NCBI GenBank assembly: GCA_016165875.1
Contig: JABBOT010000002.1
Location: 22,954,265-23,018,264, forward strand
DNA length: 64,000 nt
Direction of reading: 5' to 3'
Source: Acanthopleura granulata
Taxonomy: Eukaryota > Mollusca > Polyplacophora > Chitonida > Chitonidae
Positions within the stretch are counted from its first letter, which is position 1. Each line of letters starts with the position of its first letter. A model generated the notes under the pieces. That model had not been told where the DNA came from. It did not search any database and saw only the letters and a program-made list of their open reading frames with translations. Of this stretch, positions 9,401 to 56,100 are shown piece by piece. The position numbers and the translations under genes were made by a program.

Positions 9401-11819
9401 CTGTTTGAGACACATCACCACCAAGTGTTTTTTCAGATTCCCTCTTTAGATACATGTAGATCAGTCTTTCTTCAGACAAAAAGAGGGTCCGGATAGCATT
9501 AATAGCATTGTTGGAGCAAAATACATCATGTTTTTTTGCTCTTATCTGTCAAATGTTGTCATCATTTTTATCTCCCCTGGCATATGTGGGGGATGAAGCG
9601 ATCGGGTTGTGTGTGTGTCTGATTTTCATGAAACTTTGTGGGCATGAAAGAGACTGTGTGAGGATGTACATGTGCTATTTGGGTTGTGCCACATCGATTT
9701 TGGTCAGGAATGATTACCCTTTAAACTTGGAATGGTGACTTCTAGATGGTGAATGCTTATTAGAGTTGTACACTGGTCTCAGTGCTTATACTTAACGTGT
9801 CCAGTCCCTGGTTCCCTCTTTTTAATCATTGCTGCCTGGTTAAGTTTTCTGGTCAAAGACCAGAAGAGGTTATGTATTAGCAAGTTCCCTGGCGTCCATC
9901 TCTCTCTCTGTCTGTCCGGCATTAACTTTTCCTTCAAAATGCTGCTCCTCCTACAGTGTTAGTTTGCTTTTAACGAAATTTGAGTCAAGTGTACACTACA
10001 TCAAGTTTTTCATATTATCGATTTTCCATTTCAGTGATCAGTTGTCCGTCTGTCCGTTTGTTTATCCAGAACATGTTAACATTTTCTAAACACTACTCGG
10101 AATATGTCAACATTTTCAAATCGCTACTTGCCCGACAGTTTTTGTCCTGATTTCAACGAAACTTCATTCAAGTGTAGAAAACCTTAAGATACATAATTCG
10201 TAGTATCAGTTTTCCACTTCAGTGATTGGTTGATGGTCTGTCCATGGAGGTAAAATAGGAGGCACAACTTGCCTGGTCAATCTTGGGGGAGACTGCCAGA
10301 CTCACCCGCTGTGCCTTTCTTTTCTTAATAGAACCTCCTGTGGCTGGGCAGAATTTATGTTCAGTGTACGATGCCGTGCATCATTGTGAGTGCATGAGTG
10401 GGCTTTATGAGGAAGTTCTGCACACAACACATATTTTGTAAGGTCACATTCATGAGATTATATGGGCATTTAAATGACATGGACATTTCCGGTAAAACAG
10501 GTAAAGATTTAACTGAAGGCACACATGGCACAGTTATGGATCAGTACCACAAATGGTACACTAAGCGGTTTCTTGAGAAATTTGGTTTTTTTCAACACTT
10601 GTATATTTCTCTGAAAGCCACAGCCAATCAGCATATAGACGCACATGCACGAAGGTTCTGTTAATTAAATCAAGGGCCCTCTGGTTGAGTGAGCAAGGCA
10701 CATCAGGGGGCTGAACACCTTTCACAATACAACTCAAAGCTACTAATCTCAAGAGCACATGCACGATTACCTAATCACAGGCAAGACATCGTTAATCCAC
10801 TGTTGAAACAAAGCTCGAGTCTTGCTGTGTCGATATCTTTCATTGAACACTTTGAAGGGCCCCAAGTTGGGCCTCCTCCTATTTTACCACCATGATCTGT
10901 CTGTCTGTCCGTCCAGAATATGTTTACATTTTCGCAACAATACTCCCCCTGCAGTCAAACTTTGCTTAAAGTGTAGACTGCATCACAATACTTAATTCAT
11001 AGTATCAATTTTTCATTTCGATGATTGGTTGTCTGTCCGTTCATCAACCATGTTAAATTTTCGAAACCCTACTCCCCCTTTCAGTCTGTCGGATTTCAAC
11101 GAAACTTTGGGTTAAGTGTAGACTACATCACAATACATAATTGGCAGTATTGATTTTTAGTTTTGATGATCAGTTGTCCCACCTGTCTGTTCATCTGGTG
11201 TATGTTAAGGTATCTTTCAAAACACTGGAATTCCTCGTACAGGGTTTGTCTTATTTCAGTGATAATTGGTTTAAGTGTAGACTACATTATGATACATTAA
11301 TTGTAGCACTGGCACTAGTACATACAGCATGTGTTAACATTTCTTTTAAAATGCTAATACTGTTACAGTTTTTGTTTAATTTCAACATGACGTGGTACAA
11401 GTGAATCACGACACACGTTTCATGGTTATTTTCCATTTTGATGGTCCATTGTCTGTTGTACATGTATAGTTTTGGTATGGACTCCGTGGTAAGAACCGTA
11501 TCTATCCAAGCTAAAATAGAAAACAAAAATTCAATGTTGAAATTTTTTTATGACTCCATTTTACAAGTTGTCACAGGTTGTAAAGCAATATCTCAAGGTC
11601 CAAAATTTAGCATGATAATCCCAAAGGACACGAAACTGTTTTGGCCACAGCCCTTTGGCTTGTCTAATCTTAGAAGGTTGGGAATGTGTGTAATAGGTCA
11701 CAACATATGCAGACTAATGACCTAAGTGTTACAAAGTTTGCCCAGAATCTGCTTTTGTTTGTTTTTCAGCATCTGACCCAAAGAAGCCTAAGCTATTCAC
11801 AGAACCAGAAACCTGGTGA
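286..11819 (+). CDS. PARN: Poly(A)-specific ribonuclease PARN, 3' portion, 14 exons
   Basis: Spliced from exons 286-412, 834-890, 1608-1685, 1949-1992, 2299-2341, 3302-3377, 3879-3992, 4956-5025, 5328-5383, 6057-6143, 6490-6564, 7051-7201, 8135-8244 and 11770-11819; all phases fit and give 378 residues plus a stop. PARN is a 3'-to-5' exonuclease that removes poly(A) tails and trims small RNAs such as telomerase RNA. Seen here: motif II in GHNMMLD (Asp codon 1641-1643), motif III in [12 protein letters not shown] (His 3929-3931, Asp 3944-3946), the RRM-like stretch [11 protein letters not shown] whose Trp (6507-6509) matches the cap-binding Trp of vertebrate PARN, a basic stretch PAKKRKSHE, and the C-terminal ETW. 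The start codon, motif I Asp/Glu and R3H domain lie left of the window. One intron has a GC donor. Family assignment is very secure by recalled alignment with human PARN. Confidence 0.95.
834..890 (+). CDS. PARN: PARN exon: [19 protein letters not shown]
   Basis: Nineteen whole codons between a gtgacag acceptor and a gtaagt donor. It matches the human segment around DAVGFSRVIHAIANS, just ahead of motif II. Confidence 0.92.
1608..1685 (+). CDS. PARN: PARN exon: DEDD motif II
   Basis: Twenty-six whole codons, phase 0 at both ends, acceptor ttgacag, donor gtaag. It encodes [20 protein letters not shown]; the Asp of GHNMMLD is the third catalytic acidic residue of the DEDD nuclease core and binds a divalent metal in the family. 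A CCCCA-rich tract starts 11 bases past the donor. Confidence 0.95.
1949..1992 (+). CDS. PARN: PARN exon: [14 protein letters not shown](K)
   Basis: A 44-nt exon after a T-rich tract and tcgcag acceptor, with gtaagt donor. It ends with two bases of the Lys codon that the next exon completes. Matches human DLSEFKEMTTCVFPR. Confidence 0.92.
2299..2341 (+). CDS. PARN: PARN exon: [14 protein letters not shown]
   Basis: A 43-nt exon; the acceptor is ttaag and the donor gtaagc. The product is almost identical to human [14 protein letters not shown]. Downstream sequence from about 2,367 is a SINE. Confidence 0.92.
2367..2607 (-). mobile_element. tRNA-derived SINE, full-length-like copy
   Basis: Body 'atactcaagaatatttcag', 'ccagcattatagtgggagga' and 'ttgctggcagaccttcccac' are shared with copies at 17107, 18047 and 48625. 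The right end, read on the minus strand, looks tRNA-derived: an A-box-like GGTTAGCTAGCAT and a B-box-like GTTCAAGTCGA. It therefore points leftward, inside a PARN intron, about 25 bases after a splice donor. SINEs of this layout are widespread in molluscs; I cannot name the family. Confidence 0.75.
2608..3878 (+). other. PARN intron sequence flanking exon 3302-3377
   Basis: Unique-looking AT-rich intron on both sides of the exon; nothing else recognised. Confidence 0.5.
3302..3377 (+). CDS. PARN: PARN exon: [20 protein letters not shown]
   Basis: A 76-nt exon, acceptor taccag, donor gtgagt, leaving one base for the next codon. It matches human INNTSLAELEKRLKETPF, a helical part of the nuclease domain. 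Confidence 0.92.
3879..3992 (+). CDS. PARN: PARN exon: DEDDh motif III
   Basis: A 114-nt exon with acceptor gtttcag and donor gtaatg. It encodes [15 protein letters not shown] followed by [18 protein letters not shown]. The His (3929-3931) and Asp (3944-3946) are the general base and last acidic residue of the DEDDh active site. Confidence 0.95.
   Translation, partial: HFLLGLTHIPPPKRNSYMKLDMMPSSQDSALSQCRIF
4271..4510. repeat. 40-bp minisatellite, six near-identical copies
   Basis: Exactly six 40-bp units (starts 4271, 4311, 4351, 4391, 4431, 4471) of tttatgttccccctatgagc plus a second half ending tgcacacaca. Copies differ only at one ctggg/ctgtg base. The near-perfect identity points to recent expansion. 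It sits in the PARN intron just before the duplicated-exon array. Confidence 0.95.
4620..4955 (+). repeat. Tandem partial copies of a PARN exon with its acceptor (~94 bp units)
   Basis: Exon-like starts occur at 4672, 4768 and 4862 and then at the real exon, 4956 (spacing 96, 94, 94). Each unit has about 51 bases of intron ending in a gttacag-like acceptor and about 43 bases matching the 5' part of the real exon (acatttcaggatctaccc). Copy 2 has lost the acceptor C (gtagag); copies 1 and 3 keep acag. Read in the PARN frame, copies 1 and 3 reach TAA or TGA after the shared ..YYL stretch. Confidence 0.9.
4956..5025 (+). CDS. PARN: PARN exon with tandemly copied 5' half upstream
   Basis: A 70-nt exon after gtgttacag, with gtaagt donor. 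It encodes [20 protein letters not shown], matching human SFLSPPKIHV..KLIEPFFNK. The acceptor plus about 43 exonic bases are repeated three times immediately upstream at 94-96 bp spacing. Only this copy runs on in frame to a donor and fits the protein, so it is taken as the functional one. Confidence 0.9.
5328..5383 (+). CDS. PARN: PARN exon: [18 protein letters not shown]
   Basis: A 56-nt exon, acceptor tttctcag, donor gtgagc. Matches human LFLMRVMDIPYLNLEGPD at the nuclease/RRM boundary. Confidence 0.92.
6057..6143 (+). CDS. PARN: PARN exon: start of RRM-like domain, GC donor
   Basis: An 87-nt exon, acceptor ttgacag. It encodes [20 protein letters not shown] followed by IFQLFSPF, like human [26 protein letters not shown]. 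The reading frame demands that it end at base 6143, where the intron begins gcaagt rather than gt. Confidence 0.92.
6490..6564 (+). CDS. PARN: PARN exon: cap-binding Trp region
   Basis: A 75-nt exon, acceptor gtaaacag, donor gtgagc. It encodes [17 protein letters not shown], near-identical to the human RRM stretch. In vertebrate PARN this Trp stacks on the m7G cap; here its codon is 6507-6509. Confidence 0.92.
7051..7201 (+). CDS. PARN: PARN exon: end of RRM and basic NLS-like stretch
   Basis: A 151-nt exon. The acceptor is placed after attaatacag because this gives phase 2 and keeps the same 18-residue spacing as human between FVSL and the YTIVTY/YRIQTY motif. It encodes [19 protein letters not shown] and then basic clusters KKRT and PAKKRKSHE, a likely nuclear localisation signal. 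Donor gtaagat. The polypyrimidine tract is weak, so the 5' boundary is slightly less certain. Confidence 0.85.
8135..8244 (+). CDS. PARN: PARN exon: acidic, Ser/Thr-rich C-terminal linker
   Basis: A 110-nt exon after tttttcag. It encodes [20 protein letters not shown] and a polar tail. The region is poorly conserved in the family, so support comes from phase, the acceptor and an SP/TP-rich acidic composition typical of PARN tails. The donor gtataa is weak. Confidence 0.65.
9565..11460. repeat. Dispersed/tandem repeat with 'gtgtagactacatca..' units
   Basis: Recurring motifs are 'tctgtccgtctgtccg', 'cactactccccct', 'tcaacgaaactt' and 'aagtgtagactacatcac'. The last recurs near 9986, 10165, 10972, 11115 and 11273. 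Spacing of about 145-160 bp on the right side suggests diverged tandem units. The left end 'atctcccctggcatatg' resembles a repeat common in molluscan genomes (from memory). An element at 10243-10894 interrupts it. Confidence 0.7.
10243..10894. mobile_element. Inverted-repeat-bounded insert, MITE-like
   Basis: The left arm (10243-10271, catggaggtaaaataggagg..) and right arm (10863-10894) are inverted copies sharing catgg-ggtaaaataggagg and caacttg, with small indels. The 652-bp body has no transposase-like frame. It lies inside the gtgtagactacatca repeat. The outer 'catg' may be part of the arms or a short target duplication. Confidence 0.6.
11770..11819 (+). CDS. PARN: PARN terminal exon, ...LFTEPETW stop
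   Basis: After tttttcag the frame reads [15 protein letters not shown] then tga (11817-11819). The ending resembles the human PARN C-terminus LFEVPDTW, supporting the call despite the 3.5-kb intron before it. Confidence 0.88.
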
Positions 11820-12087
11820 CACATTGGGGAAAATCCTATCAGCTGTGGTTATTAATTTGTCATGCAGCATCTCCATCTAAGAAATATTTAACCAATCAAG
11901 ACGAAGAATTTGCTTGATACAGTGTGAAAGTATCCTTGTGCTTTTTGTAAGGATCTGCAAGCGTAGTGCAATTTGCCCTTGGTATTATATGTATCATTAT
12001 TATATGTAGTAAAACTGCATGAATTGTAGGACCAGTTGTACAAAGAAAACAAAGGCAACCATACAGCATGACACATGTGAGAATGTC

Positions 12088-12093
12088 TTTATT
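12088..12093 (-). terminator. Candidate CaMKII polyadenylation signal
   Basis: tttatt on the plus strand reads AATAAA on the minus strand. It is the only canonical one I found between the CaMKII stop and here, and would imply a 3' UTR of about 4.2 kb. Motif only; weak evidence. Confidence 0.3.
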
Positions 12094-12266
12094 TGGAAAT
12101 TTCAAAGACCATAAACTTGGATTGTAAGCGCTACCAATATTTTTTGCATTACAATTTGTTAACCAATGGAGAGATCCATGGATATTAACGACGGTCTAAA
12201 CGTCACATAATATAACATTCATGAAAATTGAAGGGGACAAAAGTGAGTACCTGTCTTCCCAAGATC

Positions 12267-12370
12267 ACAGGAAGAAATGGTAATCACCAGGTGTACGCAC
12301 AGGGAGAAGTGGTAATCGCCAGGCGTACACACAGGGAGAAGTGGTAATCAACAGGTGTGCACACAGGGGT
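12267..12370. repeat. 32-bp tandem repeat, three copies
   Basis: ggtaatcaccaggtgtacgc-type units begin at 12279, 12311 and 12343. They lie in the presumed CaMKII 3' UTR. Confidence 0.85.
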
Positions 12371-12407
12371 TCACAGTACCCAGCTAGGCAATCAAACAAT
12401 GGCCACA

Positions 12408-12575
12408 AACATTACCAATTAGCTGGGTTTTGAAACAGTGACCACACATCATATCACGAAGCCTGGTGATGAAACCACGGCAACATGTCTTACCAAGCAG
12501 CCTGGTAACGAAACCATGGCAACACATCTTACCTAGCAGCTGGGTAATGAAACCGTGGCAACACCTTACAGTAAC
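12408..12575. repeat. 39-bp tandem repeat, about four copies
   Basis: gaaaccatggcaacacatct-type units begin at 12432, 12471, 12510 and 12549. The 39-bp period keeps a 13-residue CCHGFITxLLGK-like repeat open on the minus strand. Confidence 0.85.
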
Positions 12576-13161
12576 TGGACAAAACACAGCCCACCAAACA
12601 AAAACGCAACTCAGACACAAAATGTGCTGTTCTGAAACCACCACAGTATAGAAAATTTGTACCATTGATTTAGTCATCTTGTTCTGCTGGGTTGACAAAT
12701 AACAGGTCATATGGAGTGTGCAGTTAGTTACAGAAAAGGTGTGGAGTAAATGCATCATAACCATCAGGTAAATGTTCAAAAATATGACAATTATGCGAGC
12801 TAACATACTCTGGAGATTTCATGATATCCAGGCTAAATCTACATCATATGTTACATGGATTTAGATTGGATAAAAGTACATCAAGGATAAATTTAGATTT
12901 TAAGTGCTATTACAATGTAAAATGTCTAGGGAGGAGAAAGGATTAGTTGTGAGGGCCTTGACATATTATGTTGTTACTGTTGTGCAGGCAAAGTTTTTTG
13001 TTTTTTGTTTTTTTTGTTTTTTTTTTGGGCAGTGTTCCTGTCCTCTATTGGGACATAAAACACAGTCACAATTGAGCAATATTTACTGTGAAAGCTCAGA
13101 GTCATTCAAGAGCAAACTCAGCCAGCCTGCCTGCCTTTGCTCAAAGCTCTTTGTAATGAGT

Positions 13162-13167
13162 AATAAA
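13162..13167 (+). terminator. Candidate PARN polyadenylation signal
   Basis: AATAAA about 1.3 kb after the PARN stop; a second lies at 13248-13253. No nearer canonical hexamer was found, though a variant signal close to the stop cannot be excluded. Confidence 0.3.
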
Positions 13168-13535
13168 ATCATTTAAAACACTAGTTTTAAATGTAAATTA
13201 TCTGCAATCCTACAAAGTCAGGTGCTCTAATTGCTATTTAAAACACCAATAAAAACATCTCTAACAATCATGCTAAAAACCATCATAGTTTACCTATAAA
13301 TACCCAACAAAGACAGAAATATTGGCAAAGGGTACTACATATACATCTTCGTATAAACAGGAACTGGCAACTGAAATCTCTGCACAGGCGAGTTGACCCG
13401 TTAACTTCTGTCTGAACATCTAACAAAGTATGTGTGAAGGTGAGAAAATGCATTCCCAGAATTCAGGATAAAGTGTAAATATAATTATGCAGAAATAAAT
13501 AGCAAATACTACATAGAATTTTAATAGGTAATTTT

Positions 13536-13539
<4 letters not shown>

Positions 13540-13566
<27 letters not shown>
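13540..13566. repeat. (TA)n microsatellite
   Basis: About 13 uninterrupted TA dinucleotides. Confidence 0.95.
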
Positions 13567-14868
13567 TTTTACATATATGCATTATTTATGTACAGAAATG
13601 CAGTCAAATTGATACACCCTTATAGTTTACATGAAAAAGCTGAACAGAGGAGAGGTAAGCGCCTTACAGGTATCAGTGGCACCTCCGGTTGTCCTACTGA
13701 CCCGTCACATCTGCCCTGTAACAAAATATGACACTGGCTTCCCATATAAATGTGTATTCTACATGTACAGTCAAGGTGGCTATCTGGTAACAACTTCGAC
13801 TGAGAACCTGAGGCTGTTACAACATGCGCTGTACACAGCGTCTGAAACGAATTGCACAAGCAGCTTACACCAAAGATAAAGGAAGTACATCCTGGCAAAA
13901 AAAACAAAACTCTAATGAAAATTGCAAACCCTTTCATAACACAAATCAGCACACATAGAGTAATAAAATTAATATGCTGCCACAAAAGCAGTCACACAGC
14001 TGAAAGGAAATTCAAAGGTAATTATTTCCTTCGAGTTCAAATGGTGATTATATTCTTAATAATTAGTGGGAAGGGGGGGATGCAAATCCTGTTCAGCTCA
14101 GAAGTAATTACATGTAAGTGATAATGCCAATATGAAAACGTGAACATTCAACCATGATGGAATTCACATACTCAATTATCTCTTGTACGCTACCATCCAA
14201 CAGCAGTATTGATGAGTTTAAATATCTGAAAATAATTGTAGGAGAGCAGGTTGTATTTTATATAACAAGGGAGGTAACTCTTGAGTGATGCCACTCAGTT
14301 CTGCTTCCCTGTTGACAGACTGGGAATTGTCCCTCCCCTTCCCCCCAAGAAAACAATGCAACCAGACTTATTGGTTTTCACTGGTTATGAAATATGTTAA
14401 AACACATCAAGACAATGATCATCTTTCTATACACAACCGCAGTATTAGATTTTGTGCACATTTAAAACCATCAGACGAACTTCTTGGCTTTAAAAACAGA
14501 GAAAATTTTTTCACAGACTCAGTGACAGTTACCAAAATCACAACTAAGATGCAATGAGCTTGAAACACAAATACAGGCATAAGCTGCCTGCTTTGGGATT
14601 CAAGGCAATGGACGTGGTGCGGAATGCTCAGGAACTGTGCGTTAAAATAAAATTAAGGTTTTCATAGGTCAGATTTTGCAAGACCATTGAGTACAGGAAA
14701 GCAGAATCCAGGACTCTATTCACTGCAGAAAAAAAATTTCGCTGTTCACTCAAACCCTTGTCAGGGAAATAGCTAAGCAATGGATGGAGCAAGAAACTGA
14801 ATGGATAATGAAGGCAATACTAACTGCCAGTGTGATGTGACGCAGGCCAGGAGATAGTATAATGTGAC

Positions 14869-14960
14869 ACAGCCAAGACAATACTGCCCATTTGATGTAA
14901 TACTCCTCAGGCAATACTGCCCATATGATGTGACACAGCTCAGGCAATACTGCCCATATG
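14869..14960. repeat. 33-bp tandem repeat, about three copies
   Basis: atactgcccatatgatgtga-type units begin at 14881, 14914 and 14947. Confidence 0.85.
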
Positions 14961-16341
14961 TGTCAATTCAGACTGGTCAGATTGTAGTGTACAACCAGAT
15001 ACACCCAACATTTCCAAGAAAGATCGCTAACCACCGACTTAAATACATGTACGTTGCACAGCGCCAGTAAACTAAAGCCAATGTGTATGTGATTTGACCT
15101 GGAATACTGACAGTGATCTTGCTACAGCATAAAGGTCAGTGCTGGATCTTGGCAAAAGGTCATTCATTGTATATGACGCCCCCAGTTCTGTCAGCAACAT
15201 CAACTTAAGGGCTGGCGAGCACGGCCATGCTGTACTGATCGATAACAAAAAATATCCTTTCAGTTTTCATGATTCCACTGAGGGTCCACAATGGATTCCC
15301 CTCATCAATCCAAGCCATTTACCATCCTGTCATTTGTGTATTGTGTAAGTACATTACGTCCCATCCACCAGCATAATTGACAGTTTCGCACTTTTGATCA
15401 TGGTTTAATGAAGGATGCAGTTTGGTAAGTCGTGACCACGGAACCTCGCTCTTGTCGGCAGCTGGCATAGGGTGAGGAAAAAAAGCAGAGTTATGCAGTG
15501 CTACTTTCTTATGGTCAAAAGAGGAAAATATACATCAACATACTGCCAAATCTACTCTTAATCAGTGCAAGAACTCCACTGTAAAATCATGTCTAAGAAG
15601 GCTAAAGAAATCATACAGGCCAGTACCTGTATGTTCCTTTATAATAAACATATATGGCAAACAAGCAGTGAAGTGACAAACATTGATAATGGAACAGAAC
15701 ACTAACATATACAGACTCGTGACAACATACTATAAAGGAAAGGAAATATTACATATTTGAATGGCATTAATAAATTCATTTATCCGTGCATATTAAAAAG
15801 AACTTCTGGGTATCTGATTTCAAAATGAAGCCAAAACATTGGTGTCTTTCTTCTTTCAAGCAGAATCCGACAGAAAGCTGCACTCTTATGCAGAACACGG
15901 TTCCCTCAGCTTGCATCCTGTTATAAAACAACTGGCTCAAAACAAAGCAGAGCACAAGGTTATGTGAAACTTCTGAAGCCATGGACAAGTTGGGAAAAGT
16001 TAAAAGGAGATGCCCCCAGGGCTATGCCCATGTCTCCCATGGCCCAGTAGGCATACATCAATCACCCCTCCTGTGCACACGCAACCACCCATGAGCCTCG
16101 GCAGGGGGACACTACCAATTCTCTCCTTGGGCACATTGGCTAACAAATTGAGCTCAGTCTGACGTGCTGACCAGCCAGTCTGTAAAACGATCCCAATCTA
16201 GGACAAAAAAGGTGCATGCCTCGAGTGGCAATGACGCATGTTATTGTCAGGCCACCTGGCAGGAGCACACATCAGCCGAGGGTTGCCGCCGGGAGCACAT
16301 CCAGTAAAGGTGGTTAAAGAGATCTCAAGAAGGGGAGACAA

Positions 16342-53175
<36,834 letters not shown>

Positions 53176-56100
53176 CTGCAAGACAAAAGATAAAGATATA
53201 CGAAAAGACCGTAAATAAACCAAAAAAATGCATGTAGAAAAAGTAGATAAACGGCAAATTGCATGTGATAACATTATACACTGAATATCACCATGGACAC
53301 TGAAACCTACACGGTAGACAACATCAATTTTATACATATAATCAATTTCATCATATGTACAAATATACATATGGTTACGCTTGGAGACTTCTAATAAAGT
53401 AATACTGCATTCACTGATGTCATTATGAACCTGTGTACCCACATATCGACAATGATAACTTTCTATTGAAGTGATATTCCATTCATTCATTATGAACTTG
53501 TGTACCTCCATTTCGACAATATGACTTTCTAACAAAGTGATATTGCACTCATTTAAGTCATTAAGAACTTGTGTATCCACATATCAACAATACGATAATT
53601 TTCTAATTAAGCAACACTGCATTCATCCATGCCATTATGTACTTTTGCACCCACATATTGACAGTATGATAACTTGCCTTGAATATGACACTGCATTCAT
53701 CCATGTAATAATGTACCTGTGAAGTGTACACAAGCATGTTCATCCATGTAATAATGTACCTGTGTTGTGTACTCACGAACATGTTTACTTTGCCATTACT
53801 GTATACTATGTGCTTAGGTCCGCACACATGTAAACATATTTTACATGTACATTTCCTCTCTTACTGTATTATTTAAAGGGACAATACAGTGATATTACAA
53901 TTTATTATTAAACTGTCAAACCCTACATGGATATGTTGCTAGGTATTATCAAGTTATTACAACTATAACCACTTGGTGTTTGTAGGCATTTAGCTAGATC
54001 AGCAAATCTGTTCTTGTTGAAAGATCCTGTATAGACATGTATGTATAAGCAATGATGTATTATGTGGCAAGAACTACATGTATACATAGCAAATAGCCAT
54101 GAATGATATAAAATACACATGTATAAAAGATAAAACACACGTAAACGTGTGTCAACTGTATCAAGTTACTCCTCTAACTAAGGTCGTGCACACTGGTTTA
54201 ATTATGAAGCCTGGATTTTACTGGAATGGTAATCGGAATCTCTATGTACAATCAAGTTTTATTAATCCACGCGAAAACTGTGGACCATCAATTAACGTTT
54301 CACACAGGCCCTACACTCAAGTATATAAACAAAACAGATTCAGGAAAGCATGTCCTCCATGATACAGAACCAGTATATCAATACACACATCAATACAAGG
54401 ACAAAGAGACAATTATCTGCCAGTAAAAGCCTGAATAATTCCCAGCACAATAAAGTTGGTCGATATATGAAGGCCTGAGGGGTTGGAGGGTGGGAGGGGG
54501 GGGGGTGGAGGTTAGCTACAAAAACTCCATGGTGTCCCTTGCTGCTGGTCTATACAGTTACTCCTTAACACTGTCTGACCACACACCCAAATAAATGTTC
54601 TCTGTCTACTGCCGAGCTGTGTTGCCTCTAACATCAATAATGCTAAGTGGTCAGGAATAGCTGATAAGATGTCAACTGGTGTTGGAGAATAGAGAGAGGT
54701 ACATGGCACAAGTTTAGTGCCAGTCTTTCTCTGGGGGCAGGTTCTGCAGACACTTGGGTTGAATGGTATGTATACATGTACCTGCCAGACCCACCTTGCA
54801 TACACTGGCTACACTGTTACTTCGCAACGAGAAGAACCTTGTTTCTGTCCCTATTGATTTCCATGCCAGAACCATCTGGCTACGCAGGGAGAGTTCCCTG
54901 TCAGCAGAGAGATCTCAGATCTGCTAATAACCCATACACAAGCCGTTAGATCGCTCCACATGCAATCCAAGAACAACTCATTCATTGACATTTTAACTTT
55001 AATTTTGGTAAAATGAAAATTAAAAATAAAAAAAACTCAAATAAAATGCTAAGAGTATTACCACTCCCTGCACAAATGATTTAAGTGATCTCGAGTTGGA
55101 ATCAAGACCTGGGACATTCTCCCACTAAAACCATCAGCTTTTTTCCATCACCTTTCCATCACTGGAAACAATTTAACCCTTTCAAAGCCTGCTGTGCTAG
55201 ATGCATATCTCCGATGCTTCTAGTCAAAGAACAGAAGTTAAACGAAAATGGTCACTTATTAACCCTTTAAGGATAAAACTGGCAAGACGTTTGATTGTTA
55301 GCGAGTTGCTCAAAGCCAAATCCGTCAACCACACAGAGAAACTTGCAGCATCATATCACCAGTCCTACATGCCTGTCAACTCAATTCCACTGGAAGTGGA
55401 GCCACTTTACCAATGTCATTTAATTAACCATACCAACACATCTAAAGAGTAGATGTGGAAACAAATCACACAATCAACTAGAATTCATTTTCAATTCCAG
55501 GTTTTCGGGTGCCAATAAATAAAAGTGGTCGTGAAAGGCATGAAATGAATACTGACGCCATACCTGAATAAAGCTAGATTTGCCTTGTTCTTTTTTCAGC
55601 CAAAAATCCATTTCAGCTATCAGGTGAAGGTCTGTTTTTATCGAACATGTCTTTCAGATTCCGCGGGATATTGCCAGATGAAAGAGTCTATGACAAGCAT
55701 GATGAATATTATCTCCATTTTGTATCAATCATACATTTTTTAGTTTGGCGCCAGGTTGGCCTGGACGTCTGAAGATGAGCTATCTGGCAAGTTCCCGACA
55801 ATGTTCATGGTAGAGTCTATTTATCAGTGGCTACTCTCTTATCCGCCATCATTCGCCAATCAATCACACTGCACTAATTGGCCATGGTGGAGTATTAGAC
55901 TGTTGTATAAATCATAGCTAACGGAACAGTTTCATTTCCTGAGGTAATTTCACCATGTGTTCCATTAAGAGGGGATAATCAGGCTGTTCTCAGAAGGCCC
56001 CGGCAGTCCACATTCTCAGAACATCAGTCAATCTGGTGTTTTTATGTCATCCTCGGACTGCTTGGAATCGGGGCTCTGGGAATAGGTGCGTTCCATGGCC

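Larger units (their letters stand above)
8245..11769 (+). other. Last PARN intron (3.5 kb), repeat-rich
   Basis: Holds poly-T runs (about 8505-8535 and 8717-8726), a dispersed repeat from about 9565 to 11460, and an inverted-repeat-bounded insert at 10243-10894. No exon recognised. Confidence 0.6.
11820..16341. other. Region between PARN and CaMKII stop codons; both 3' UTRs
   Basis: The genes converge here and no other coding gene is supported. For PARN, plus-strand AATAAA motifs lie at 13162-13167 and 13248-13253, with none obvious closer to the stop. For CaMKII, the minus-strand AATAAA nearest the PARN end is at 12088-12093. If these are used the two 3' UTRs overlap by more than 1 kb. The region also holds three short tandem arrays and a TA microsatellite. 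Confidence 0.5.
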
